From the NCBI GenBank assembly GCA_950106755.1, contig OX467082.1:36456001-36520000 (forward strand): 64,000 nucleotides of DNA, given 5' to 3'. A model generated the notes under the pieces. It ran no database searches. It was not told where the DNA came from and saw nothing but the letters and a program-made list of their open reading frames with translations. Shown piece by piece: positions 46,670 to 60,686 of the stretch. A program made the translations under genes and the position numbers. This DNA comes from Climacium dendroides (Eukaryota; Streptophyta; Bryopsida; Hypnales; Climaciaceae). Positions within the stretch are counted from its first letter, which is position 1. Each line of letters starts with the position of its first letter.

Positions 46670-48620
46670 TTATAAAAATATTAGTATTATCTTCAAATTA
46701 AGTGGAAACTATTGCAATTATCATAGCATTGAAAAAAGTTCTTGGAAAAGACACATATGTCAAATGATCATCATGAACTTTTGATGAGCAAATAAAATGG
46801 GGTGTTGGCCTCAAGGGCAACTAATATAGCTTTTGCCAAAAAAATCCAAAAAATCCATGATTTTTGCTTTATAATCTTCATCACTCTCTCAAAATATTTT
46901 TTAATATTATTTTTCATTTAAAAGAAAATTTTATAAATATAATATACAATTGAAGAATTCTAACTTGATTTGAATATTTTTAATGAGCCAGTAATTATGT
47001 CAAATATGAAACCTCATGAAATCATGTTTCATTGCAACATAGCAACTATGGTGTATAGGGACAAATATGGTATAGTAATTATGTGTTGAACCATCCTCAC
47101 AATCACAATCAATCCTATTATAAAGATTAATATAAAAAGCCCAAAAATTTTCATTCATTAGTACATTATTATTACAAACATACAAATTGAAAAACAAACA
47201 CACAAATCTCTAGTTATAGTTTAGTGATTATGTGTTGAACCATCCTCACAATGATATAGATTAAGGTAAGACATTGTGGTTAGAATTAGGCATTTGTCCT
47301 CATGCCATTGTTGAATTTTTTTTTAGTTTCTTACCTACATAAATAGAAATGTGAGAAATGGCAAGAGCAATTGAAACTATCTTTTGACAAAATATGAATT
47401 TTTTATGAATTTTTGAAGTCTTTTGCCTCAAAAAATCTTTAGACTATCCCAAACCAACAAAAAAAATGTATTCATAATGCTCATCTTACTCGTCTAAAAT
47501 AGTCACAATGTTTTCTAACATGGAAGGCATTAAAAAGTCACTTTCTACAAGGAATATATTCTAAAAGTTAAAAGTTCTTATATATTGAGGTCACTAATCA
47601 TTCTATTACTATTACCTAAGACATTGATTATGGCCCAAAATTCATTATTGAAAGAAAAACTTGTAATAGAATCATTTTCTAAATCTGAAATGGTTTCTTG
47701 ACTGGAATGGATTATTCTACCTCACTATAAAAGAGACTTATGAATTTTCATGCACAAGTGCTTTAGGCATTACAAATATAAAAAACAAAAAACAAACATC
47801 TAAATGACTAGTTCTAGTATATGAAGAATTAACTTGAATTCAATACAAAAGAGGTGGAAAGTGCTTACCATGTGAAAAATATAAAACTAGAATAAGAGCA
47901 ATAGTTTTTTTATTGTAGAAATTTAAAAATTTGGATAATACAAATTTTATGTAGACTCAAGAATTAGAAGTTAAAAAGAAAACATTTAAATAGGGTTAAA
48001 ATATTTGAATATTGTATGGAAGATCACACCTTAAAAAACAATGTGATGTATATGGAATTTGGTTCTTTTGCAGTGACTAAAATTTGACATTTTGATGTAG
48101 TAAACTAATTTCTAGAGCTTCATAAAAGAATTTAGAAAGTAAGAAACCCACAATATAATTAAGCCATGCAAGTGAATATCTATGGTGAATAATGTAACTA
48201 AGATCATTACATTTAAAACCAACTTTTAAAAACATAGCCCTTATTTTTTGATAGAAAAAGACAAAAAGTTGTACAAGGATAACACCAAGGGCAAGGACTT
48301 ACAATATAAAAGTGACCTATTGTATAAAGGAACATTTATAACAGTGAATTATCAAAAACAAGTCTAAGGTGGAAGATTGATGTAATAGAAGTGGCTTGAT
48401 TTTGCAAACGACATTTGACATGCAAAATATCAAAGATTGTGGTAGTACAAGAATAATACTAAGGTTAAGGGGCCTTAATCAATTCTAAGAACGCAATTGT
48501 GATCTCAATTTTTTAATCCTACATACAATTGAACTTTGCACACAGATGCACACAAGAATTGTCTTAAATGCAAAATAAATTTCATATAAGTTAAATTAGT
48601 AGTTACAACCATGTTTTTAA
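46670..48620 (-). repeat. Large dispersed repeat D, copy 3 (inverted)
   Basis: Reverse complement of repeat D. 'ggcaaaagctatattagttg' of copy 2 (36639) is found inverted near 46822, and the far end carries the inverted 'gagatcacaattgcg' block near 48500. It is interrupted at about 47250-47700 by repeat I in plus orientation. Confidence 0.7.
47250..47700 (+). repeat. Dispersed repeat I, copy 2, inserted in repeat D copy 3
   Basis: Matches 25890-26340. The host sequence 'attatgtgttgaaccatcc' occurs both before it (near 47078) and immediately at its left edge (near 47228), so the insertion accompanied or followed a local duplication of repeat D. Confidence 0.6.
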
Positions 48621-48689
48621 AAACGACTTGTTTATACTAACTATAACTCTCTAGCGCACAGTTGCTATGATGTGAGCCTAGGATCTTGA

Positions 48690-48900
48690 ACCCATGAATC
48701 TAGAAACTTAGGCTCCTATATTATACGTACCTATGATATAGGCACCTTCCATGATTATAGAATATTTATATTGTAGGTGCCTATATTATAATTGTATATG
48801 TTATAAGCACTTTCTATAATTACAGGGTACTTATGTTATAGATATATGTGTTATAGGCACCTTCAATAGTTGTAGAGTACCTACTTATATATAGGCTCAA
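48690..48900. repeat. Degenerate tandem repeat, units of about 50-65 bp
   Basis: The block gttataggcaccttc..ta.agggtacctat recurs near 48741, 48806 and 48856 with drifting length. Confidence 0.6.
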
Positions 48901-49722
48901 GGCTTGTAGGTTCACATTTCTAGGCTCACATACTAGCTTTGTTGTTTTCTAGTGTAGCGCTAGTCGTATAAGTCCCATATGATTCAAAAGCAGCTATAAA
49001 TATAGTAAAAAAAACTTATTTTCTCCAAGCGAATCTTTAAAAGACTAGCCAACCATATTTTATCATTGTTGTGACCAATTCACACATTAAACAAATCCTT
49101 ATACTAGATGTCTAACTAACCGTTATTTTGTTTCCATTCTTAAAGCTCTATAAGGACATGTAGTTCATGCTTACTAAAAAAGTACATCCCTTCCTCATCC
49201 TTGTCAAGGGCACACAATCAACAAGATCCATGACATCCTATTTCAAAAATTGTATCTTATACAATGCAATCCCATGCATCCATTAATAGAAGTGTTTGAT
49301 AATTTATTAGCTTTTGTCAAAGGACAATCCAATGTCTCCAACATCTAATTGCCCCAGGTGTTCAAAATGTCTTGTTTGTCGTGCCTATTGCACCTATTTC
49401 CAAGCTCATGCACTATTTGCATAAGACCAAACAATTCAAACATAATAAAACATAAAAAATAAAGAGGTTCCAATTGAATCTCGTGTTTGCTTTTTGCTTC
49501 ACCAACTACAAGGTTCAAGGCTAGACATACTTCTACCTAGTTGTTGATCTAAAGAGACCCTTGATGGACACCCTCTTAGCATGCACAACCTCTTTGTCAT
49601 TTCTCATGATATTTGAGTTTGCTCAATATGTTTGTCATCCTCTTTGGACATCATTTAGAAGGACTCATGATTGAAGTGTGGCAAGTTTAAAAATGGTTGA
49701 GTCATTGCGAGAAATACTTGTA
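48901..49722. other. Intergenic DNA, no gene seen
   Basis: No frame or repeat boundary recognised. Confidence 0.35.
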
Positions 49723-51478
49723 TTAAATCCTAGAGGCCCATTGTCCCCTCAGGAAAAAATTTGGAGTTTGGATAGGTTCCTATAAGCAGAATTTTTACTT
49801 GAATTTTTTGAAACTTTTTAAGGATATGTGGTTTTGCAAGAGCTTTGTGATTATATAGTTTGTGTTTCAATCCGATGGCAGGTGAAGAAGTTATGGGAGG
49901 ATTAGGCAAATTTCAACTCAAGGGGCAACCTGGGCTACTAATATTTGGTTGATTGAGGCCAAAGGCAAATGCATAGGTTGGCATTAGTCAAAAGGATGAA
50001 AGCAAAGTTGGACAATGCATGAAGACTAGGACCATTGGCCAACCCTCCAACATGTCAAAGCCCCTAAAATTCATGCCATGGTCTAATGACAAAAATTCTA
50101 AGATTTGAGAATTAAATCTACAAATAAGCAAGAAGTACTAATGTCATTTGACAAATTTGCCATCTAGGAAATACTTATTAGCAAAATGTAGAATTTACTT
50201 CACTGGCAACTAGTGAAACGCTAAAGTGGATCAAGGTTGTTTTTATAATGAAATCCATTGTCCATCATGAATTGTCAAAGGGTATGGAATACTTTGAAGA
50301 TGAAGTTATAGACAAAATTTAGAGATGATGCTTGAAAATATCCAAAAAAATTCCCTTCCAACCCTTATCTGAAATTTATCCGTAACTTTTGATTGGAGGC
50401 TCGAAATTTCAAAAAAAATTGAAGATGAAAGTTATCTTGTTTATCAACTTTTCTTACTTAAATTTTTTTGTAAAAGGTTATTCTACAATGCCTAAATGAG
50501 GTTTGAAATTTTACTTTAAATACAATTTCTACTTCTGACTTAATAAGCAATTGAGCTCCTACTAATTCTAATTTACATAGCCCACATCAATTGTTCTACC
50601 TCCTACCACCCCATATGGATATAAAAAGCTTTGTTTCACTACTAAAAATTCAAAATAAGTTAAAAATGCTTTAGAAACAATGTGAGATGGTTCTCAATGG
50701 ATTCAAATTTAAATTTTTCATAGTTTAAATTCAAGCAATGAAATTTCAACACATGTTATACTTCACTTGAAACCCCTTCTTGGCATGACCACCATGTGGA
50801 TGCCCTCAAGGAAGGTGGATGACAGAGGTCAAGCTCATAGTTCTTAATGGAGAGAATAGGCCAGAAACAAATTAGGAATGCATGTGAACCCATTTTCCGA
50901 AGGTTGCCCAAAGCCTTTATACCTATGTATTATTTACATTGCCTTTCCAAATTCTCTAGAAAGTAGAGGATTTGCTTTTTTCCTAAAAATAAAATTGAAA
51001 TATTGAAAAGCTTTAGTATATCTTTCAATAAATTGTTTGGATTTCCAAGTTTCAAAATTATGTAGTGGAAAATATGCTTGAAAAATTATGTTGTGCATTG
51101 TAAACTCTTGGACATTGTTGCATTGCAAGATCTTTTTGTCTTGAATTTTTTTGGAGACATGACTAACATCACGTTGAGTATAATAGATTTTTAAGTTCAA
51201 AATCTGTAGTGCAAAAATTTGCCACAATCAATGGTCAAAGGCATCTAAAATTGTCGCACACAATGTGAAAAAAAACTTTCCTTTCAAATGATAATATCTT
51301 TCAATCCATATAGTCAAATGTTACAAAAAATTTAGCACTTCTTCTACAAGTCTAATATAGGATCCTACAATTAGATTTTCAAAAAAACTGTTTTGTTGAA
51401 TTTTTTTGATGAATAAGCAATAGGGACAATTTTGAGTGATTTTTCATAGAAAAATGGCCTTAGACCTTTGGGGGTTAA
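49723..51478. mobile_element. TTAA-type element, about 1.76 kb (possibly composite)
   Basis: The left end TTAAATCCTAGAGGCCCA and right end ACCTTTGGGGGTTAA are imperfect inverted termini of the TTAACCCCTAAAGG type. The left interior matches the element at 52855. Its length is about double that of relatives, so it probably contains a nested insertion. It is non-coding. Confidence 0.5.
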
Positions 51479-52854
51479 GTGTTGTGTTTTTTATTTCTAG
51501 AAATTAGGATAATCAATACTATGACTACCTTAGATACTATTTTGTGGTTGTGTCAAAAAATCTAAATTGTCCTTTTGCTCATTGATTTTTTACAGTTTAG
51601 GTATGTGCTTCTTTTGCATTTATCCATGAAAATAGATCAAATCCATTTTCATCCTTCCTCTTTTCCAAGACATCTCTAATGGATCCAACTAAATAATTTG
51701 ATGCACTTAGAATTGCACTCTAGTCTTATTGTGGTGGAAAAGTTGCAATTTCTATAGAAACAACATGCTCTAATTGAAAATTTATTTGAAAAAATGGTGC
51801 TATTATTTATGAAAAAGAATTTGTAGCCATTGTTGTAAATTTCTCTACAAAGGCATGAGACAAAAAAAAATTGTTCAATTTGCACTTATTCATGAACCAC
51901 CAAAACCTTTGAATTTGATACTTCTTCAAATAGGAATGTAATTAAGTCATTTGTGATGCCTATTTTTTTTTAAAACTTCTATATGAAAGGATGTAGGGAT
52001 TATGAAGAAAGTCTTTAAATTTTTGGGTTGTACATCCCACCCCAAAATGCAATCGAAACTACTTAAAATCCTCCCAATGCTAGGTATAATAGATCTTCGA
52101 TGTACAATTCCAAAATCATTCTATTTATAAAAAGTACCAAAATAATATGGTAGAAATAATGTACTTCTTGCATAAGAATATTATAGCCACCCAAATAGAA
52201 TTCCAACAATCATGCACTAAAATTGAACCCAATCAACCAAGAATTTGTAACAAAAAATAGTACAATTGTTTCTTGCAATAGCCCTCTTTCTTTTCAATAG
52301 TTTGTGTCACTCTTTAGTAAACATGATTTGAGACTTGTCTTTTGACAAGGTCTAGAATTTGTCTTTGGCAAAATAGTAAGATCAGTGCATTCTCCCTTTG
52401 GAGGATACCCCTTTGAAGTCCCACTTGATGACCCTTCAAATGGGAGCAACAAAGACAACCACCTTATCCCCCATGACATACATTTTTCTATTTTTTGAGT
52501 TCTTATTCTAAACAATATGAAAATAGAAATTATTTCTATTTAAATGATAATCAAATTTATAGGACTCTTTTATTTCAAAAAACATTAATAAATATTGTTT
52601 GTTTATAATAGTAAATCCAATTGTATAGATATTATCTACACATTATAGTATCCAACTTTACTATACCATTATTGTTTAATTATTCTACATATTATTCTAC
52701 ATAGTACAACTTTACACATCTTTATAGTTGAAAAGTCAAAAAACTATCCTTTAACCTCTAAGGATTAAATACTAAAAGCTAAATTCTAAAGCAGCAGTTT
52801 TAAAATTGATTGAAGAACCAATTGAATTTTATTTTATTTTAACTCCACACATCC
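51479..52854. other. Intergenic DNA, no gene seen
   Basis: A lone terminus TTAACCTCTAAGGATTAA occurs near 52751. Short frames (51676-51885, 52294-52515, minus) have no domain. Confidence 0.35.
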
Positions 52855-53684
52855 TTAATCCCTATAGGTCCATTGTCATCTCAAGAAAAAAAATGGAATT
52901 TGGCCAAGTTCCTACGAACTCAATTTTTAGTGAATTTTTTTGAAATTTTCTCATTTGGCAAGTAGAAAAATAAATTCATAAAAATTTAAAATTAAAATTT
53001 TTTTTCTTATAAATTTTATTTTTGTCTACATGTGAAGTTTTGATTCATTACATTTGAATTAGTGATGTGAAAAAAACAAATCTTCTACTCCTTGTAGAAT
53101 TTATAAGGACTATGTGAATAATACATAGGCAAAGGCTTTTGGCAACCTTTGAAAAAGTAACTTATAGGATTCATTTTTTAATGCAATTTTTAAAATTTAA
53201 GAAAAAAGGTTGACAATGTTAAGTTTGTTGGCTAAAACAATCTCACCATTGGGAATATTGTGTTTCAATCCCATCTTATAAATAATGATTTAGTTTTTCT
53301 ATTAATCTTGGACCTACTTCTACTCGACAATTTTTCAAAGAATGAAAATCAAGTGTGTGTGTTTTGAAATTTTTTCCTAGACTTTCAACTCAACTCTTCA
53401 ACAAAGAAAAATTAATTCAAAGTCCATGGTACACTTTTTTTCACAAATGGTGGTGAAAGTCATTTGAAATTGCAAGCTAGTATTTAAAAAAATCTTGAAT
53501 GCTAATCTTTCTCAATATGTATGGTCAAACTTCATGAAATTTTTACCATGTAATCTCAAACAAGTGTAGTACAAGATCCCACAATTAGATTCAAAAAAAT
53601 TGTTTTTTTGAACAAATGCAACAAAAATGGCAATTTTGAGTGGTTTTTGACAAAAAAAAATGGCCTTGGGCCTTCACGGGTTAA
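52855..53684. mobile_element. TTAA-type element, 830 bp, degraded ends
   Basis: The left TTAATCCCTATAGGTCC and right GGGCCTTCACGGGTTAA match at 11 of 17 positions as inverted repeats, with TTAA at both outer edges. The right interior (…aatggccttgggcc) resembles the right end at 51450-51478. It is non-coding. Confidence 0.55.
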
Positions 53685-54065
53685 ATAACTGAAAATTGAT
53701 TTGATTGAAAGTTTGAAACTCAATAAAAAAAATTCCTTATTATTTTGATATTAAAAGACTTGCATTTTTTTTCTTAAAAATCAAAACCTTAATTGAAAAA
53801 CAATTCATTATTAATACCCGTAATAATGTCACAATTTGATGTATGTTGAATTTTATGGCAGTTTCCTACCTATAATTGTAACAAAAGTTTTCTTTTAACT
53901 TCTTCATATGAAGAAACACATGTGAATATGGACTAATGATTTCAACACTTACAAATGCCAAGGATAGAAATGTACCTTATATATATGCAACAACCTAGTT
54001 AAATTGCATCATTTCTTGACAAATGAACCTCTAAATGTATTTACACATTTGCTCTCAATTTGATA
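53685..54065. other. AT-rich spacer between two elements
   Basis: Nothing recognised. Confidence 0.35.
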
Positions 54066-55010
54066 TCAACCCCTAAAGCAATCAATGTTTCTAAACCTAA
54101 AATTGCTCCAAAGTACTCAAATCTAAAGCAAGGCTAAATCATCTATATTTATTCATTAACAAATTAAACTATAAGATCATGTAGTTAACTTGTTAGAGTC
54201 CACCCCCCTAAAATTCAAAACAAGAACCCCTACCAATTGCAAGATCATGATGCTAGTTAACTTGTTAGAGTACCCCCCTAAAATTCAAAATAAGAAACCT
54301 TACCAATTACAGGATCATGACGTTGGGATTTCAAAAAGAAGTATTTTTTAATCTTCTTGAATGGTTAGGTTTCATCTTTCAAACTTTTTACACAAATGTG
54401 TAGAACCTACAACTTGTTACTCTCTATAATATGTTGAAGGAATAAGTTGGAAAATAAATGTAAAAAGTTTCAATAAAAATATTTTCAAATTCACTCTTGA
54501 AAGAAAACAATAAGTAAAAAATGTAGAGAATGATTTGAAATGCTAATTTATTAAGAATTTAATTATAGAATTGAAAATTGCCAATCATGATGGTTGTAAT
54601 TATTGGAATAAACAATCTATATCCAATGTTTTTACTTTTTTCAAAATATTAAAAAATTGAGTTATATAAGGGACTTCAAAGTTTATTTTAGGGTAAAGAT
54701 TTCATAACTCCAAACAAACTAAAACTCCTCATATTTTTCATCTTGTCAATCAAAATGAAATGATTCAAAGCTTTCCACATATATAAAAAATCATTTTTAA
54801 TCTAAGCTATCCAGAGAGCAACAAAAAAATACATATCATACAATAAATTTTTAAACATGTACTATGAAAATTGCTGAGCATTTCAAGCTACTTTTCAACT
54901 ACAACTTAATATGTGAAAATGTCAAAGAAAAGAAAAGAAAAATTCCGTTCTTAGTGAATTGTTCCAAATTGTTATATTAACAAAAAAAAGTTTGGTCCTC
55001 TAGGGATTAT
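54066..55010 (+). mobile_element. Repeat family B, copy 4
   Basis: Begins TCAACCCCTAAAGCA and ends GGTCCTCTAGGGATTA, inverted versions of the family terminus. The interior is collinear with 24088-25083. A local duplication of about 65 bp containing 'aacttgttagagt' is present near 54188-54275. Confidence 0.7.
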
Positions 55011-55101
55011 CAAGGAGTTGCTCAATCATATTTGTATACAATACAAGAAGTTCTAGGAGTACACATGATGCACAATTACAAAGTGTACGATAGTTGAGTG
55101 C

Positions 55102-55103
<2 letters not shown>

Positions 55104-55142
<39 letters not shown>
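55104..55142. repeat. (TA)n microsatellite
   Basis: Uninterrupted TA run of about 39 bp. Confidence 0.95.
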
Positions 55143-55146
<4 letters not shown>

Positions 55147-55599
55147 CTTTGGATATATAATTTTCTAAATAACAACATCCCAACAATTACACCATCTATT
55201 TTTACAAAATATTTTTGGTTGACCTTGACCACCAAGTACAATAGTCACTAGTTTGACTAATCCCAACTCAACCTATGAGAGTATTAAGAAATTTCCTTTT
55301 TTTCTTTTCTTATGTAATAGTGATATCAATGTAAAGTGACTTCAATGGAGTAAGGTCAACAAATGTTTCAATTGTGTCACAACATCTTAAGCAGGCCTTT
55401 CTTTTTCTACTTTTTGAAAAAGTGCCATGATGGCGATCACTTAAAATTTGGTGAAGCCTTGTATTTCTACATCCATCCATCTTTTGGACCGAAAACCACT
55501 ATTCAATCATATTCATGCACTTTTTCATCCGAATTTGAAGACTTCATCCACATTTTAAATAGAAATGGGACATTTCTGGCGAAAAGAATAAAAACTTAT
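55143..55599. other. Intergenic DNA, no gene seen
   Basis: An 80-codon frame at 55363-55605 has no domain and is not supported as a gene. Confidence 0.35.
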
Positions 55600-55930
55600 T
55601 TTTGAAATGGTGCAATTTGACCCAAAAAAGGGGGGCTTACTTTCGTTCCCATTTCGTTCCCATTTCGTTCCCAAATGCAGCTGTAGCTCCCTTGCCCAGT
55701 GATGATGGTGCAGAGGACATTGCCAGTCGCTAGTCACGACGTTACCACACGCGTAAGTTACTAGTAAGTTACTAGTACCTAGCGTGAGTTACACTCCACC
55801 ATGGACAGCAATGATGGAGAAGGGATTTATTGCTCAGACCTGACTGCAGAGGGGATTGACTTGACTACCTACTCGAAAATTGTCAGGGGGGACGGTAATA
55901 ACCCACGTAAAAAGTGGTCATGCGATTTTA
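55600..55930. other. GC-richer island with an 11-bp triplication
   Basis: It stands out from the AT-rich surroundings. tttcgttccca is repeated three times at 55641-55673, and gttactagta is doubled near 55760-55780. No frame of note; it could be a mobile-element fragment or a former gene end. Confidence 0.4.
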
Positions 55931-56045
55931 CCCTAGGGAAAACATTGGAATTTTTTTTAATTTAAAAAAAAAATTTGCCACCCATGAAAAAAAAATCTGG
56001 TAATTTGGGATTGAAATTTGGAATCAGAGACCCCAAATTAGCTAG

Positions 56046-56108
56046 GTGAGGTTGTGAACACAATAGGTGAGGTTATGAATACAATAGAAGAGGTTATGAA
56101 CACAATAG
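56046..56108. repeat. Three tandem copies of a 21-bp unit
   Basis: gtgaggttatgaacacaatag-type units at 56046, 56067 and 56088 with two or three differences each. Confidence 0.85.
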
Positions 56109-56489
56109 GAGACTAAGGTGAAGAATGGTGGACGCTACTGAGCATGGTAGGGACTTTTTTTTTTGGCTTTTTGGTGCTAGATTGCATCAGAAAAAAATAA
56201 TCTGGCTGAAAATTGCCCAAAAAGCTCAGATGAAATCGCCAAACAACTTTGAATTTTTAAGAAAAATCTTGGAAGAGATCTTTAGATTTTGGATAGAAAT
56301 TGAATTATAGACATGTGATATGTGCTAATGTGGTATTTTCTATCCAATATGTGGATGAATGTTGAAATTTGGAGCGCCACTAGAACATTTTGTATTGCCA
56401 CTTTGGCACTTTTTTAAAAATGAAAAAAAAGAAGCCTTGCTAAGCAACCACAAAAAATAGAGATAAGTTTTTTATATTTTATCCTTGGT

Positions 56490-56690
56490 CAGGGGAGACA
56501 AAGATGTAGGGCATAGACCTTTAATGACCACTTCAATGTCCTTGCATTAATGTAGAGGGACTAATTAAAGTGTCTGATGGATGACTTCATTGTTTGATGT
56601 CGAAAGAAAAAATGCACCTACAAGTCTAATAATCAAAGCCTTTGGGGGCTTACCTTAGTCATGGGGAGGTTGCATCCTACATGGTTTAAC
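56490..56690 (+). repeat. Dispersed repeat H, copy 2
   Basis: 'ggatgacttcattgtttgatg', 'gaaagaaaaaatgcacc' and 'ttaccttagtcatgggga' follow in the same order as at 40030-40190 and 63000-63175. Confidence 0.6.
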
Positions 56691-58500
56691 CACCATCCCC
56701 TCTAAAAATAAGTGAAGGAAATCAATTTCAAAGACATTCATAAATGAATACAAATAGAAATACTAGTACAAATAGGAATAGGAATATCAATTATGGATGC
56801 TAAACATATATATGAAGTAGATACATGTATGTTCTATATTTTTGGCAATGTTATGACATTAAGAAAACATGAATAATTTGAGGTTGAGGAAAAGTATTGA
56901 AAATAAAATCACTATCGCTATCACAACAAATCATCTTAATCACCCCGCCTTTCAAAACAAATGAAAACAAAAACAACTACAACATACTCACTTACAATGA
57001 TTTTCTACCCTCATGCTATGCAATTTTGTCCTTGGGTGTGGTTGTGTTATAAAAATTATGTCTCATGTGCACAAATCATCACCAAAGATGTTATAAAGTG
57101 ATGAACCTATTTACATCCATGGACATTGGTAGAGTATGACAAATATAAATGAAAAAAATATTTATTAAGGAGTTGAATCAATGTATATTGAGGAGTGTAA
57201 GCTTGACACATTTGTACATTTACTTTTATAAAAATGAAGCAAAATGCAATGATAGTTAGAAAGTTGATGAGTCTCAAAGGTTGCAAGCAATTATACTTGG
57301 TTCTAAATCTTTTTCTAAACGTGTTAAAACAAATTTTAATAGTATCATTTCAATACTATAAAATAAACTACATACCTTATCAACCCTCCTTCATTAAAAA
57401 TATTAAAATTTAACTGAAAATATTGAAATTTGACCTAAATTCACAACTTGAAAAATACATTTGATACTTGTATAAATGGAATTTAAAGGCTTTTGATTCA
57501 ATCAATGATATAGAATTTTTTTGTCAATTCTAAATAATCTTTAAAGAATTTTCATAATTATAGACATTGTTAAACTGATATTACAATTTTTTTATACGAA
57601 TACCATCTTAAGAAACCGCTAACAAATAATTAAATATATATTTGCCATTATGCTTTCACATTTCATCAATAACTTTTGACAATGATACTACTATCATAAA
57701 ATGACAACTTCTTAGATGCTAGATTATATCAAATGATCTTCAAGTTTTTTGTACTTACATAAAAAATGTCTCAAACAATGTAATGATTGTATATTATTGT
57801 ATGGATATCACTTACAAATGATTCTAGATACAATGAAGAAATTATTGCATATCATACATGAGGTAAAAAAATGGAATAGCACTAAATTCAACTAGTAAAA
57901 TCTAATTATTATCGAGGAATATTTATATTACAAAGTTTGAATAAGTTTCATTGGCCAATTCATTCAAAAAATTATTATTATAGCTTTTAGAAGATTTTTC
58001 TAATTGGAAAGATGTACAACACAATATTGACTTCTATACAACAACTCCACCAAAAAAAATTCAATATAATAATGCAAATTTGTTGAATTGATTATTTTGC
58101 TAATTTTAGGTGTACTTACCTCACTTGATCTACACATATAAATTTAATCTTTGAGCTTTTTCATAAAAATAATTGAACTCATTTATACATGTATACACTT
58201 GTGTTGTCAAAGTTCCAAGTGTTTCATTGTACCCTGTAATTCATATATACATGCATCATTTTTTTATATTATGGGGGATATTTAGCTATTATTTTACAAT
58301 AAATATGTCCCTATTCTTTTCTACTTTTTTTTTCCATTTATTTTCCTATATTCTAGATAGTTAAAATTTAAATTTGAGGCATTTAAACATGTACCTACTA
58401 TAATTCCAAAATTTATACACGTTTTAGGATTGATCAATACAAGTATACAACATTGTATACTCTAACTATTATTGAACAAAATCCACACAAATAATACATA

Positions 58501-58582
<82 letters not shown>

Positions 58583-59818
58583 AACAATTCATACAAACAA
58601 ATTATATAAATGAGTCATACATGTACAATAGGAGAAAAAACATAGAAATTGAAACCTCCACAAGTTGGCTTATATTTGCTAAATTTTACTTATGCATTTA
58701 CAAATGAAGTGGTTTAGGGTTCTAAAATCTTACAAAATTTGCTAATAAATAGACTAGTTTTAAAGTTTAGGGTTCATGTTATAATATAACAAAAGCTTCT
58801 ATCTCAAAAGAAAACTAATTATATACATATACAATCCAAAATGAGATGTTAATTATTTTTTCTATTTGAAGATGGAAAATAGAAACTCCTTATGCAAGTT
58901 CCTCGCCTCTCTTTTAGACTACCTTTGTGTAGATTTACAAACTATGTACTATAGATTATTACAATGTACTATACAACAATTTTAACACAATATGCTTTAA
59001 AAAAGTGATGGTACAATAACTTCAATATTTTTTTAAGTTAGAAGCTCCAACATTTAAAATCTACCCCGTAGTAAGTTTTATGTTGTTTTCAAAGTAAATG
59101 CTAGTGAAGTACCTAGTGTCAAAGTGCTATATCTTTTTGTAATTTGGAGTGTTATTGAGATGATAGTCTAAAACATGTGCACTTCCATTTGTCTTCTTTT
59201 TCTTGTCTTTCCACCCAAATATGATTCAAATGTAGATATGAAGATCTCTATTTTATACCTTTGATTTGCATATGAGTATATAAAAAATCCACACATTAAT
59301 AGTTTATTGTAGATAGTTAGAAAGTAATTTCAAAGGGTGGGACCTATAACTCAATTTAGGAAGAAGACAACCCAATGAATTAAGATTCCATGAAATCATG
59401 CCTTGTTGTCATTCCAACATAGAAAAGGTGACTTTTATGATTTTTAGGATAAGTTTGGAATAGCTAAAAAGTCTAAGATTTATATAGAGGTCAATATTGT
59501 GTTTTTTTCTCTATCTTTGTATCTATTATTATTTTTAGGAGATCACTATGATTCTTGGAAAATTTGTAGTTTAAATTAAGGTCCATTTAGTTTGAAGTAG
59601 GAAAATTTTACATAACATGTAGGGCTAATATAAGGTCTATGAAATGCTACATACTTTGATATATATAAATTAGGAAGTATACAAATATCATATAGTAGAT
59701 ATTTTATTAGTAAATTAGCTAAATTATTGTTGAGACATGCAAATTTTTCATAGTATGATGAGTATAGATGTGGACAAGTAATTTCCACGGGGAGGACACT
59801 CTCACTACATTTGAGGTA
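56691..59818. other. AT-rich DNA with a (TA)n tract, no gene seen
   Basis: No coding region or RNA gene recognised. The (TA)n tract is listed separately. Confidence 0.4.
58505..58580. repeat. (TA)n microsatellite, about 76 bp
   Basis: A long uninterrupted alternating TA run. Confidence 0.95.
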
Positions 59819-60329
59819 CCCACGTGTGGAGGAGTGATTTTTTGACCCCCTGTTTACTTTTGAATAAACTATAATTTCATCCTAAAATTTTGAGCTTTGT
59901 TTAACAATGACTAAAGGTTTCTATTGACAAAAATTTCAATTCCAAATAACATAAGATATATTGTCTAGAAAGGGTTGAAAAATGAACAAAAATGGCATGT
60001 TCTCCAACTAAAATATTTATAGAGCTCACATGAAGATGACTATTGCATCAATATTCAACCAAAATAAACTTTCAATAGAAAGCTATTCTATAGAATTTCT
60101 TTTTCCTTTTTCAATTTTTTTTTCTTATATAATATAGAGGTGTGAAAGTTATTTTCAGCTTTATGGTGTATATTTTTTCTTTAAAAATTTATAACTAATT
60201 ACTATTAGCATAAAAAAAACATCAATAATTCAAAACATAAACTTTTAAAGTAGTAAAATCTATCCATAATTTTTTTTAAAATAAATTTTAAGATGTATTA
60301 CATATATTACTTTTTCCGCCGCACGTGGG
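59819..60329 (+). mobile_element. Repeat family A, copy 2, with CACGTG-containing inverted ends
   Basis: CCCACGTGTGG (59819-59829) pairs with CCGCACGTGGG (60319-60329) with a single mismatch. The interior aligns with 23496-23988. It is non-coding, 511 bp, with no obvious target duplication. Confidence 0.65.
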
Positions 60330-60686
60330 TTGCTAAAACGTGGACAGTGTCTTCCCCTTGGTAATTTCATATGGATGATAAGATGGACATAGTCCAAAAA
60401 TCTACAATGAAATTGGGTGAAATTATGCCATGGTACTAGTGGTGTATATATATAAAAAATTAAGTGAAAATGTAAGACATTAACCAAAAGTGACAAAAAT
60501 TGTCACATTGCATGAATGGAGAGGTCTACCTTAGTGGATTCAATGAATTGAAAATTGTACAATATGAGGATAGAATTTATAGTTCATTTGACTCCAATCT
60601 TTGAAGCCATATATGTTGATCACACTCATATTTAATAAGATGTTCACAAGATAGTTTCAATAGGGATTCTAAATTGTTCAATGTTA
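60330..60686. other. AT-rich spacer
   Basis: Nothing recognised. Confidence 0.35.
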
